From the NCBI GenBank assembly GCA_033344875.1, contig JAWPMO010000001.1, forward strand, positions 1,265,595 through 1,329,594: a stretch of 64,000 bases of DNA, read 5' to 3'. This document shows, piece after piece, positions 50,901 to 58,785 of this stretch. The notes under the pieces are model-generated. The model saw nothing but the letters and a program-made list of their open reading frames with translations, was not told where the DNA came from and searched no databases. Source of the stretch: Ilumatobacteraceae bacterium. GTDB lineage: Bacteria; Actinomycetota; Acidimicrobiia; Acidimicrobiales; Ilumatobacteraceae. The translations under genes and the position numbers were made by a program. Every line of letters begins with the position of its first letter. The stretch's first letter is position 1.

Positions 50901-53075
50901 ATGTTCGAACTCGTCGTAGACCACTCGGGAGCGCTGGGGACGGTTCGCTCGACCTGCCCATCGCCGGCCGAGGCCGGTTCGATCGCCAGCTGGGTCGTCT
51001 CGGTCGAGACCACACGGACGCTCGACACCGGAAGCCGACTGGCGTTCGCGCGCCGGTGGCCGAGCGACTGGGGCGCGCCACAGGCCGACGACCCGGAGGC
51101 CGCCGACTTCTTCACGGTCGAGACGCCGAGCGGTGTCCCCCTCCGGTGGTGGACGGAGGTCGTGTACCCGTGGCACCCGTTCGACCACGTCATCCACGTC
51201 GAGGCGCTGGCACCGATCGCTGCCGGCGAGCGGATCGAACTCCGGTTCGGCGACGACCGGCGGGGGTCGCCCGGGGCGAACATCCAGACGTTCATCGAGG
51301 AGGCATCGCCGCTCAGCGTCCGGGTGCGGCCCGGCCGGGACGACGACTGGGTCGAGATCGACCGGATCGAGGTCGCCGTCCAGGGAACCGCGGCCCACCT
51401 GCTCGTGGCGACCGCACCCAGCAAGGTCGAGCTCGGCGAACCGTTCGAGATCCACCTCCGGGTCGAAGACCGGTGGGGCAACCCCGCATCCGACGTCGAT
51501 GCCGAGTTCGAGATCATCGGCGCCGACGCCACGGGCCGGGTGAGTTCGGGCGAGGGCAGCTTCGCCCGGATCGAAACCGTGCTGTACGACGCCGGTGTGC
51601 ATCGCCTGACCGTCCGCCACGTCGACGGCACACTCTCGGCGACCACGAACCCGATCGACGTCGGCACGCACCACGAGACGCTCCTGTACTGGGGCGACAT
51701 GCACGGGCAGTCGCTCGTCGGGTGCGGCGCACGCTCGGTCACGAACTACTTCCGGCATGCCCGGGACTTCGCCGGCTGCGACGTCGGCAGCCACCAGGCG
51801 AACTGCTACATGGTCACCACCGACGAGTGGGCCGAGACCGAGTCCGTCACGAGCCGGGCACACGAGCCCGGTCGCTTCGTTCCGCTCCTCGGCGTGGAGT
51901 GGTCGGCCCTCACCCCGCTCGGTGGCGACCGCAACATCTATTTCCCGGGCGACCGCGCACAGCTCCGACGCTGCAGCCACGAGTTCGTGAGCGACCTGTC
52001 GGATCTCGACACCGACCTTCCGCACGTCGACAACCTGCACGACCATTACCGCGACCGGGACGTGATCATCGCGTTGCACGTCGGCGGGCGCACCGCGAAC
52101 CTCCGGTTCCACGATGCAGCGATCGAGCGGTTGATCGAAGTCCACTCGACCCACGCGACGTCCGAGTGGTTCATGCTCGACGCACTGGAGCGCGGCTACC
52201 GGATGGGCGTGGTCGCGGGGAGCGACGGCGTCGACGGCCGGCCGGGCGCCAGCCATCCCGGACACATGGCGGTCCGCAACGTGCGCGGTGGACTCACGGC
52301 GTTCGCGCTACCCGAACTCACGCGGGATGCGCTGTGGACGGGTATGTACGAGCGTCGGTGCTACGCCACGACCGGCGAGCGGATCCTGCTCGACTTCGAC
52401 TGCGACGGACATCCCTACGGCACCGAGTACACGGCCGCGGGCGCACCGACGATCAGCTACCGGGTCGAAGGCACCAGTGCGCTCGACCAGGTCGAGATCT
52501 GGCGTGGCACGGAAAAGATCCACGACGTGGCGGTCGAACCCACCGACCCGACGCCCTCCGACGTCGTCCGGGTCTCGTGGCGAGGGACGACCTCACGCGG
52601 CAACTGGCGACAGGCCCGCATGGTCTGGGACGGGTCCGTGCGGCTCGACGGAGCACGGATCACCGAGGCCTCGGGCCACGCGTTCGACTCACCCGACGAG
52701 GGCCTGACCACCTGGTCCCCCACCGAGGCGCATTGGCGTTCGGTCACCGCCGGCGATTGGGACGGCATCACGCTCCGGCTCGACGACGTGCAGCCCGACG
52801 GCGGCCGACTCGAGTTCACGAGCGACCCCATGAGCTTCACCGCTCCCCTCGCCGGCCTCGACGAGCAGCCGATGATCGTCCGGGCCGACGACCCGGCACG
52901 CACCGTACGGGTGGAGCGCCTGCCGCTCGGATTGCCCGCGCCGACCGCCGTGGGCAGCTTCGTCGATCCCGACCCGCGGCCGGGATGCAATGCGTACTGG
53001 CTCCGAGTGCTCCAACACGATGGCGGCCAGGCATGGTCCAGCCCCGTGTTCGCCTCGTTCCCCGTCGACACCTGA
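50901..53075 (+). CDS. DUF3604-family (PHP-like) protein
   Basis: 724 residues. An N-terminal beta-rich part (about 1-255) is followed by the DUF3604 core beginning LLYWGDMHGQS near residue 260. This is a PHP-phosphoesterase-like start with metal-binding Asp/His; DVGSHQANCYMVT, LLGVEWSALTPLGGDRNIYF, IALHVGGRTAN and VVAGSDGVDGRPGAS follow. The C-terminus is beta-sandwich. No signal peptide is seen. The family is a frequent neighbour of catabolic clusters in marine bacteria but its reaction is not established. Shares an upstream element with the D-aminoacylase 3 locus. Confidence 0.83.
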   Translation: MFELVVDHSGALGTVRSTCPSPAEAGSIASWVVSVETTRTLDTGSRLAFARRWPSDWGAPQADDPEAADFFTVETPSGVPLRWWTEVVYPWHPFDHVIHVEALAPIAAGERIELRFGDDRRGSPGANIQTFIEEASPLSVRVRPGRDDDWVEIDRIEVAVQGTAAHLLVATAPSKVELGEPFEIHLRVEDRWGNPASDVDAEFEIIGADATGRVSSGEGSFARIETVLYDAGVHRLTVRHVDGTLSATTNPIDVGTHHETLLYWGDMHGQSLVGCGARSVTNYFRHARDFAGCDVGSHQANCYMVTTDEWAETESVTSRAHEPGRFVPLLGVEWSALTPLGGDRNIYFPGDRAQLRRCSHEFVSDLSDLDTDLPHVDNLHDHYRDRDVIIALHVGGRTANLRFHDAAIERLIEVHSTHATSEWFMLDALERGYRMGVVAGSDGVDGRPGASHPGHMAVRNVRGGLTAFALPELTRDALWTGMYERRCYATTGERILLDFDCDGHPYGTEYTAAGAPTISYRVEGTSALDQVEIWRGTEKIHDVAVEPTDPTPSDVVRVSWRGTTSRGNWRQARMVWDGSVRLDGARITEASGHAFDSPDEGLTTWSPTEAHWRSVTAGDWDGITLRLDDVQPDGGRLEFTSDPMSFTAPLAGLDEQPMIVRADDPARTVRVERLPLGLPAPTAVGSFVDPDPRPGCNAYWLRVLQHDGGQAWSSPVFASFPVDT

Positions 53076-53092
53076 CCAGCCGGCCCCTGACC

Positions 53093-53113
53093 GGCCGGCC
53101 CCGTCGGCCGGCC
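53093..53113. terminator. bidirectional hairpin between the convergent DUF3604 and IclR genes
   Basis: GGCCGGCC (53093-53100), loop CCGTC, GGCCGGCC (53106-53113): a perfect GC stem 17 bases after one stop and 22 bases before the other gene's end. No U-tract. Confidence 0.5.
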
Positions 53114-53135
53114 GACCCAGGTCCGATCGCGGGCC

Positions 53136-53912
53136 TCAGTCGCTCAGGAAGTCACGGACGAGCTCGAGGCCGACACGTCGCATCTGCTTGACGACCGCCG
53201 GCACCTTGTCGATCGTCAGACGCAGCGCCGGTGCGCTCACGCTGATACCGCACGGGAAGGGCATGCCTTGGAGCGCGAGGGCGACACATCGACCGTCGTC
53301 CTGGTTCTCCAGTTCGTCGATCGCGTATCCCTGTTTGCGGACGACTTCGAGTTCGGCCAGGTAGGCGGCCGGATCGGTGATCGTGTGCTCGGTGAAGGGC
53401 TGCATGTCGATCGCGTCGAGCATCGCGAGCACACGATCGTTGGGGAGCTCGGCCGACATCGCCTTGCCCAGTGCCGTCGAATGGATTGGTGCGCGGTCGC
53501 CGACGCGCGCCGCGAGGCGCATCATCTGCGGGCTCTCGTACACCAGGCTGTGGACCACCATCGGGCCGTCGAGGGTGCCGAGATTCGTCGTTTCCCCCGT
53601 GTCGTCACGCAGCTGCCGGAGCGGGCCTTCGGCGTGCGACAGGAAGGCCTCGAACTGCCGGGTGTTCTGCGGTTGGAAGGCGAGGCCGATCCGATACAGG
53701 GCGGTCTCGTCGTCGCGCTCGACGTAGCGCCGGGCCTCGAGGGCCGACAGGTACCGGAAGGCCGAGCTCTTCGGCAGCGAGGTCACCGCGGCGACATCAG
53801 GGAGTGAAACACCCTCGCGCGACCGCTGCAACACGTCGAGGATGTCGCAGACGCGCTCGACCGCTCGGATCGGGTAGGCGGTCGCACGGTCGTTGGTGGT
53901 TGTCGCTGACAC
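53136..53912 (-). CDS. IclR-family transcriptional regulator
   Basis: 258 residues: N-terminal winged helix (AVERVCDILDVLQRSREGVSLPDVAAVTSLPKSSAFRYLSALEARRYVERD, residues 17-67), then the IclR effector domain with RAPIHSTALGKAMSA, YAIDELENQDDGRCVALAL and ISVSAPALRLT. IclR proteins usually respond to aromatic or aliphatic carboxylates and sit beside the genes they control. It starts with GTG at 53912 and closes the right end of the catabolic island. Candidate regulator of the shared elements at 46228 and 50831. Confidence 0.93.
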   Translation of the reverse strand: MSATTTNDRATAYPIRAVERVCDILDVLQRSREGVSLPDVAAVTSLPKSSAFRYLSALEARRYVERDDETALYRIGLAFQPQNTRQFEAFLSHAEGPLRQLRDDTGETTNLGTLDGPMVVHSLVYESPQMMRLAARVGDRAPIHSTALGKAMSAELPNDRVLAMLDAIDMQPFTEHTITDPAAYLAELEVVRKQGYAIDELENQDDGRCVALALQGMPFPCGISVSAPALRLTIDKVPAVVKQMRRVGLELVRDFLSD

Positions 53913-54249
53913 AATCGGCTTCCTAGCGTTGGTTCCGGTCGACGCCGCCGCAGGGCGGCGGAGAACATCTCTGGGGCGCCGTCCGGTCGATGCCGAACGA
54001 CGTCGGAATTTTCCTCGCGTTCTCCATACTTCGGACCTCCGTCACGTTTCGCTCCTCGGAATGCGCACCGCAAAACCCGACCAGTTCATCGAGCGGTCGA
54101 GAAAACAGCATGCTGGCAGCCACATTAGAACCATCTCGTCCGACTGCCTGACATCCGACGAAATACGCCCGAAACAACACGCTCCACGTTCGACCCGCGA
54201 CGCCCGGCGGTCGACGCTCGACGCAGCGTCGCTCCGCCGACGGATCTAC
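53913..54249. other. 337-base non-coding stretch upstream of the IclR gene
   Basis: No convincing gene on either strand. It contains GGAATTTTCC (54005-54014), an AT-rich inverted repeat with GGAA/TTCC arms that could be an IclR operator. The base pattern lacks the codon periodicity of its neighbours. Most of it looks like decayed sequence leading into the amidohydrolase remnant. Confidence 0.5.
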
Positions 54250-54468
54250 CGCCCGGTTGACGACGTGGTCGGTGTCTGCACGACCGACTTCATCGGTGCC
54301 TGCAACCTGATGTGGGGCAGCGACTACCCCCACGGCAACTCGATCTTCCCGGACTCGCAACAGATCCTCGACGAACTCTTCGAGGGCAACGACGACGACC
54401 GTCGCCGCATCACCGTCGAGAACGCGATCGAACTCTACGACCTCCCGTTCACCAGCACAGCCGGCTGA
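54250..54468 (+). pseudogene. C-terminal remnant of an amidohydrolase-2 family gene
   Basis: About 70 residues match the C-terminus of amidohydrolase-2 proteins: NLMWGSDYPHGNSIFPDS (with the catalytic Asp of GSDYPH), QQILDELFEGNDDDRRRITVEN and a closing NAIELYDL-type helix. Everything upstream in this frame is unrelated low-quality sequence, so the first four fifths of the gene are gone. It marks a deletion or rearrangement at the island's right edge, directly before the tRNA-Ala gene. Confidence 0.72.
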
Positions 54469-54635
54469 TCGAGCGGCCATCCGCCGCTCCGCCGATCGAG
54501 GTCGTCCGCGCCGAGACGGCGCAGACGGGTGAACACCGGATCCTGCACGTCGCTTGCACCGGGCCACACGCCCGCTCACCGGCGCGCCCGCTTCCCAGCG
54601 GCGGACGACGGCGCCCTCCCCTGCCCGGTGACGCG

Positions 54636-54664
54636 AAAAACCCCAGGCGCTCGGCCTGGGGTTT
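54636..54664 (-). terminator. Rho-independent terminator of the tRNA-Ala gene
   Basis: AAACCCCAGGC (54638-54648), loop GCTCG, GCCTGGGGTTT (54654-54664): an 11-bp perfect stem followed on the minus strand by TTTTT (54640-54636). It begins 6 bases after the tRNA 3' end. This is the only classical terminator with a U-run that I found in the window. Confidence 0.85.
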
Positions 54665-54669
54665 CGGGG

Positions 54670-54742
54670 TGGAGCTAAGGAGAATCGAACTCCTGACCTC
54701 CTCCATGCCATGGAGGCGCTCTACCAACTGAGCTATAGCCCC
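54670..54742 (-). tRNA. tRNA-Ala, anticodon GGC
   Basis: 73 bases. The acceptor stem GGGGCTA pairs with TAGCTCC (one G-U), with discriminator A at 54670 and no encoded CCA. D-arm AGCTCAGTTGGTAGAGC; anticodon stem CCTCC/GGAGG around loop ATGGCAT (anticodon GGC); T-arm AGGAGTTCGATTCTCCT. It lies at the right border of the catabolic island, beside a nuclease-like gene, a typical integration landmark, though no duplicated 3' end was found nearby. Confidence 0.97.
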
Positions 54743-54805
54743 GAACTGCTCCGAGGAGACTATCGCGGGGACGGGGCAGCAACACCCTTTCCGTACGGTC
54801 TTGGC

Positions 54806-55216
54806 ATGGACTCTTACACCTCGCCGGGGACACAGGGCACACGCAGCGAGGCAGCGATTGCATCCGCGCTCGTTCGGTCGGGTGCCGAGGTGTATCTGCC
54901 CGCCTTCGGCAACAACGGGAGGATCGACCTCATCTACGTACGAACGGGGGCTGCGGTCCGCGTCCAGTGCAAGTCAGCCTGTCGCATCGGCGACTCGCTC
55001 CGGTTCTGGACGTGCAGCAACACAGCGAACAACCCCGCACCGTATATCGGTGAGGTCGATGAGTTCGGTGTGTACTCACCCGATACCGGCGTCGTGTATG
55101 TCGTGCCGGCTGACGGGCTTCCCTCCAGAGCCTGCTTCTTGCGGCTCGCTCCGACTCGGAATGGGCAGCGCGTGGGCGTCAGGTGGGCCCGAGACTTCGA
55201 ACTCGGCCCTCCGTAG
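54806..55216 (+). CDS. PD-(D/E)XK nuclease-like protein (group I intron endonuclease / PDDEXK_5 type)
   Basis: 136 residues. GTRSEAAIASALVRSGAEVYLPAF supplies the first acidic residue; GNNGRIDLIYV (Asp) and VRVQCKSA (Gln-x-Lys) complete the nuclease core. This matches the short PD-(D/E)XK proteins related to I-Ssp6803I, the homing enzyme of a cyanobacterial tRNA intron. No intron interrupts the adjacent tRNA-Ala. The start is set by TACGGT plus 6 bases before ATG 54806 (leaderless). It could be a domesticated or free-standing homing nuclease, or a repair enzyme. Confidence 0.75.
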   Translation: MDSYTSPGTQGTRSEAAIASALVRSGAEVYLPAFGNNGRIDLIYVRTGAAVRVQCKSACRIGDSLRFWTCSNTANNPAPYIGEVDEFGVYSPDTGVVYVVPADGLPSRACFLRLAPTRNGQRVGVRWARDFELGPP

Positions 55217-55234
55217 GGCTCGAGGCACCGGTCG

Positions 55235-55615
55235 TCATCCCGTCGTGGGAACGTCGGTTCCCTCACTCCAGTCGACCTTCGGCACGTCGTTGTAGAGCCG
55301 TTCGATCTCGTAGAAGTCACGGATCTCCGACAGGAACACGTGCACGATCACGTCGCCGTAGTCGATCAGGACCCACTGGTGTTCGCGTGCGCCCTCGACC
55401 CGGATCGGTGATCGACCGGTTGCCTCGCGCACCTGCGCCTCGATCTCTTCGACGATCGCGTCGACGAGCCGCTTGTTCGACGCCGAGGCCACCACGAAGT
55501 ACTCGGTGAGCGCCAGCACATCGCCGACGTGCAACACCATGATGTCCGCGGCCTTCATGCCGTCGGCGATCCGGGCCGCACGGATGGCCAGGTCGCGCGC
55601 CTCCTGGTCGATCAT
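55235..55615 (-). CDS. rsfS: ribosomal silencing factor RsfS (Iojap/YbeB)
   Basis: 126 residues with the whole RsfS fold: MKAADIMVLHVGDVLALTEYFVVASASNKRLVDAI, EGAREHQWVLIDYGDVIVHVF and EIRDFYEIERLYNDVPKVDW. It binds ribosomal protein uL14 and prevents subunit joining under nutrient limitation. Follows the LytR-like gene and nadD on the same strand, the widespread bacterial nadD-rsfS neighbourhood. Confidence 0.95.
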   Translation of the reverse strand: MIDQEARDLAIRAARIADGMKAADIMVLHVGDVLALTEYFVVASASNKRLVDAIVEEIEAQVREATGRSPIRVEGAREHQWVLIDYGDVIVHVFLSEIRDFYEIERLYNDVPKVDWSEGTDVPTTG

Positions 55616-55642
55616 GCGCCGCCGCGCCGATCGGTCGTCGTC

Positions 55643-56959
55643 TCAGCCGTCGTCGGCGGTCGCATCATTCGATTCATCGTCCTCAGAGCCTGCCACGGTG
55701 GCGGGCGATTCACCACGGAGTTGTTCAAGGAAGCTGCGACCGAGCGTGACCTCGACGTCGATGCCGTCGATCCGAATCGTGGCGGGCACGACCTCGATCT
55801 CGCCGAACAGCGGCGCGTACACCTCTCGCACCGCGCCGGAGGTCTCGGGATCGGCGACGAGCACCTGCGTCACGTCTGGCACCTCGCCGCCCGCCAGGTC
55901 GGCCACCGAGACGATGTTGGCCTGGGCGAAGAACAGTCCGTCGATCGCGCGCTTCAACACGTCGGAGGAGTTCACCCCGAACCCGTCGAGATCGCTCTCG
56001 GAGAACGGCGACACGACACGGAACACCGGTGCGTCGAGCGGAGCCCCCAGTCGCCCCGGAGCGGCGGCACCGAACAGCATGACCATCTCCGCCCGGTCGT
56101 GCGCGACGACGGCATCGACCGAACCGAGGGCACCGACGAACGCGTCGACGAGCTGCGACTCGACGCGACCGGGATCGATCGGTCGAAAGCTCAGCGGCCG
56201 GTACTCGACCGCCGCGCCGAACAGGCGGTCGGAGAACTGATCGAGGTCGGTGGGGATCGGCACGTCCTGGTCGGAGGCGATCGGAGCCACCGAACCGACA
56301 CCGGCGCCGACCCGATCTGCCACCGCCTCCCACACCGCAGCGCGCGCCGGTTCGAACGTCCAATCGGCCGCATCGGGATCGGTCGCCGTGATCGCCCTGG
56401 CGGCCGCAGCGGAACTCAGCGTCGTCTGCCCCGACGTCCACTGCTCATCGGACGACGCGTCACCGAACGACACCGGCAGGACGGCAGGCAGATCGCCCAG
56501 CGGAGCGACCAACTGAGCGAACCGTGGCGGGTCGACGATTTCGACCACGTCGAACGACAGACCGGTCAACCGCTCGGAGGCGGTGAGGAACTCCTGCACA
56601 CCACCGACCTCGTACACCGCCGCCAGCGGCGAGAGCGTGTCGAACGTGCCCGACGCGGCGTCGGCCGTCGCTGCCAACCCCACGATGCTGCCACCGACCC
56701 CGTTCGGTTCGAGGATCCACACGGCAGCCGACGTGAGCCGCTCGTCGTCGTCGATCACACCGACCAGCGCCGTCGACGTGAACGGCAGTCGTTGCGAACG
56801 CCGCGCCTCGCGCTGTCCGTCGGCCTGCCTCCCCGCCGTCGAATCGCTGAGCGACCGCACGCCGGACACCCCGAGGACCGCGGCGGCACCGAGCCCGAAC
56901 ACGGCCGCGGCGAACGCCAACGCCGTGCTCCGGGTTCGGCGCTGCTTGACCGCGGTCAT
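55643..56959 (-). CDS. membrane-anchored LytR-like protein between nadD and rsfS
   Basis: 438 residues: a short basic head, one N-terminal helix (ALAFAAAVFGLGAAAVLGV) and an extracytoplasmic domain. That domain begins TALVGVIDDDERLTSAAVWILEPNG, resembling the first strands of LytR-CpsA-Psr domains, but the usual Arg/Asp catalytic set is not obvious. The C-terminal part (DVTQVLVADPETSGAVREVYAPLF) resembles a LytR C-terminal domain. In many actinobacteria a LytR/LCP gene occupies this position, which supports the assignment. ATG 56959 overlaps the nadD stop. Confidence 0.65.
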   Translation of the reverse strand: MTAVKQRRTRSTALAFAAAVFGLGAAAVLGVSGVRSLSDSTAGRQADGQREARRSQRLPFTSTALVGVIDDDERLTSAAVWILEPNGVGGSIVGLAATADAASGTFDTLSPLAAVYEVGGVQEFLTASERLTGLSFDVVEIVDPPRFAQLVAPLGDLPAVLPVSFGDASSDEQWTSGQTTLSSAAAARAITATDPDAADWTFEPARAAVWEAVADRVGAGVGSVAPIASDQDVPIPTDLDQFSDRLFGAAVEYRPLSFRPIDPGRVESQLVDAFVGALGSVDAVVAHDRAEMVMLFGAAAPGRLGAPLDAPVFRVVSPFSESDLDGFGVNSSDVLKRAIDGLFFAQANIVSVADLAGGEVPDVTQVLVADPETSGAVREVYAPLFGEIEVVPATIRIDGIDVEVTLGRSFLEQLRGESPATVAGSEDDESNDATADDG

Positions 56960-57567
56960 GAGACGGGATCCTCGCCGTAGAGACCTCGCTCGCGGATCAC
57001 ATCGAGCACATCGTCGGTCACCAGGTAGTCGAGCGGCCGACCGTCGACCCACCGAGACCGCAGATCGGTGCTCGACACCTCGAGACGTGGCACCTCGACA
57101 CGGATCCAGTCGATCTCCGGGTCGAGTTCGACCGGCTCGCCGGGTCGATCGACGACCACGAGCCGGGAGCGTTCGACCACCTCGTCGGCACGGGTCCAGG
57201 TTCGGATGCCGGCCGCGGCGTCGTCGCCGAGCACGACGAACAGTTCGGCGCCCGGATAGTCGACGGCGAGCGTGGCGATCGTGTCGGCGGTGTACGAGTG
57301 TCCACCCGCCCTGATCTCGTGGTCGCCGGCCACGAGGCGTGGCACATCCGCCACCGCCGCTTCGACCATCGCCAACCGGTCGACGGCCGGGGTGATCTCA
57401 CGGGTACCGAGCTTCTGCCACGGCTCGTTGTTGACCATCAGGATCACGCGGTCGAGGTCGAGCGCGTGCCCGACGTTGATCGCCGTGACGAGGTGGCCGA
57501 CGTGCGGCGGGTCGAACGTGCCACCGAAGACCCCGATACGCAGGGGTTTCGCGGAGGCTTGCTGCAC
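56956..57567 (-). CDS. nadD: nicotinate-nucleotide adenylyltransferase
   Basis: 203 residues. The nucleotidyltransferase motif RIGVFGGTFDPPHVGHL and the ribose/phosphate motif EVSSTDLRSR are intact, as is LMVNNEPWQK. It makes nicotinate adenine dinucleotide in NAD synthesis. I choose the GTG at 57567 because TACACT (57580-57575) lies 7 bases upstream; an in-frame GTG at 57588 would lie upstream of that promoter. First gene of nadD - LytR-like - rsfS. Confidence 0.95.
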   Translation of the reverse strand: MQQASAKPLRIGVFGGTFDPPHVGHLVTAINVGHALDLDRVILMVNNEPWQKLGTREITPAVDRLAMVEAAVADVPRLVAGDHEIRAGGHSYTADTIATLAVDYPGAELFVVLGDDAAAGIRTWTRADEVVERSRLVVVDRPGEPVELDPEIDWIRVEVPRLEVSSTDLRSRWVDGRPLDYLVTDDVLDVIRERGLYGEDPVS

Positions 57568-57698
57568 GATCGCCAGTGTAGGCCGCACGAGGGGCGTGCG
57601 ATCGAACCTCCCGCTACCACCATGCTTGACAGCTTTGTTACAGTGGAAAGCCGGTCAAAGCCCGCACGGCCACGAGACGATTGAAATCTCGCCGGAAC

Positions 57699-57725
57699 GG
57701 GAACACTTTGTTCGGACGATGCGTT
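57699..57725 (+). promoter_or_regulatory. SigH/SigR-type ECF promoter upstream of the sigma-factor gene
   Basis: GGGAAC (57699-57704), 18 bases, then GTT (57723-57725) preceded by GC, matches the GGGAAY-N18-GTT consensus of SigR/SigH, the thiol-oxidative-stress sigma factors of actinobacteria. In mycobacteria sigB is driven by this class of promoter. The leader to the ATG at 57852 would be about 120 bases; the rest of the 284-base gap holds only the divergent nadD promoter. Confidence 0.55.
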
Positions 57726-57851
57726 CTTCTATGCATCGCACGAGCCATGTGGGCCCGTAAGTACTCCTAACCCCCCAAGATCCGAGTCTGTGTCATGAGA
57801 CACGTCTGCGCTCGGAAGAATCCACCACGACGAACGGTTGTAACGAACATC

Positions 57852-58679
57852 ATGAATGACTCCATCGGTCTGTACCTGAACGATATCGGCAAAGTCCCGC
57901 TTCTCACCGCCGAGGACGAGCGTGAACTCTCGCGCATCATCGAAACGGGTCGCGAGGCCGCCGAACTCCTCGAGAACGGCAAGCGCAGCGCCGACCTCAA
58001 GGCGAAGGTCGCCGCTGCGGCCGACGCCAAGGATCGCTTCATCCGAGCGAACCTCCGCTTGGTGGTGTCGATCGCGCGCCGCTACCCGCTGCCGCAGGGC
58101 ATGGATCTGCTCGACCTCATCCAGGAGGGCAACCTCGGCCTCGAGCACGCCGTCGACAAGTTCGACTGGCGCCGCGGCTTCAAGTTCTCGACGTACGCGA
58201 CGTTCTGGATCCGCCAGGCGATCGGTCGTGCGCTCGACCAGAAGGCCAGCCTCATCCGCATCCCGGGCGACCGCTCGGCGAGCCTCCGTGCCGCCCTGCG
58301 TCAGGCGTCCGGCGACGGCGAGACCCTCGACCAGACCAACGCCGAGCTGCACCGCCTCACCACGCCGGTCAGCCTCGACAAGACGGTCGGCGACGACGGC
58401 GACGCCACCCTCGGCGACCTGATGGCCAACGGTGACGGCACCCCCGAGGATCACGTCATGACGCTGGTCGACTCCGACCTGCTCGACGAGCTCCTCGGCA
58501 CGCTCGACGCCCGTGCCCGGTACGCGGTCGAGGCTCGCTTCGGCCTGCTCGACGGCGAGCGCAAGAGCTTCCGTGAAGTCGGCGAGAGCCTCGGCGTGAC
58601 CGCCGAAGCCGCCCGCCGCCTCGTCAGCCGGGCCGTGGCCGGGCTGCGCGACGACGCCGAACGCATCCTCGCCGTCTGA
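57852..58679 (+). CDS. sigma-70-family RNA polymerase sigma factor (group 2/SigB-like)
   Basis: 275 residues. Region 1.2 (DSIGLYLNDIGKVPLLTAEDERELSRIIETG), region 2 (RFIRANLRLVVSIARRY, DLIQEGNLGLEHAVDKFDWRRGFKFSTYATFWIRQAI), region 3 and region 4 are all present; there is no region 1.1. Region 2.4 is near-canonical, so TAnnnT-type -10 recognition is expected. Region 4.2 (SFREVGESLGVTAEAARRLVSRAVAGLR) lacks the usual RERIRQIE helix, so -35 recognition may be altered or lost. An upstream SigR-type promoter suggests stress induction. Confidence 0.92.
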   Translation: MNDSIGLYLNDIGKVPLLTAEDERELSRIIETGREAAELLENGKRSADLKAKVAAAADAKDRFIRANLRLVVSIARRYPLPQGMDLLDLIQEGNLGLEHAVDKFDWRRGFKFSTYATFWIRQAIGRALDQKASLIRIPGDRSASLRAALRQASGDGETLDQTNAELHRLTTPVSLDKTVGDDGDATLGDLMANGDGTPEDHVMTLVDSDLLDELLGTLDARARYAVEARFGLLDGERKSFREVGESLGVTAEAARRLVSRAVAGLRDDAERILAV

Positions 58680-58680
58680 T

Positions 58681-58714
58681 CACGAGTTGTGCCTGGAGGA
58701 TCGCACAACTCGTG
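58681..58714 (+). terminator. hairpin directly after the sigma-factor stop
   Basis: CACGAGTTGTGC (58681-58692), 10-base loop, GCACAACTCGTG (58703-58714): a perfect 12-bp stem beginning one base after the stop codon. No U-tract. Confidence 0.6.
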
Positions 58715-58725
58715 ACTCGCGATGA

Positions 58726-58757
58726 CGAACACCGGCCCGGAAACGGGCCGGTGTTCG
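58726..58757. terminator. 14-bp hairpin with GAAA tetraloop before the DAHP synthase gene
   Basis: CGAACACCGGCCCG (58726-58739), GAAA, CGGGCCGGTGTTCG (58744-58757). Perfect 14-bp stem closed by a GNRA tetraloop, the most stable structure in the window. With the preceding hairpin it separates the sigma-factor and DAHP synthase transcripts. It ends 15 bases before the -10 of the next gene. Confidence 0.75.
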
Positions 58758-58785
58758 CAATTCTCCCCCCGATAGGCTGCGAGCC

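Noticed and set aside
53893-54249. Coding region upstream of the amidohydrolase fragment in the same frame
   Set aside because: Translation is basic, low-complexity and unrelated to amidohydrolases; treated as non-coding or decayed sequence.
54670-54742. Attachment site at the 3' end of tRNA-Ala
   Set aside because: No second copy of the tRNA 3' end and no integrase gene found in the window.
57625-57642. TTGACA near 57625 as the -35 of the sigma-factor gene
   Set aside because: No -10 lies 16-18 bases downstream (TACAGT is only 8 bases away). The GGGAAC-N18-GTT match is better.
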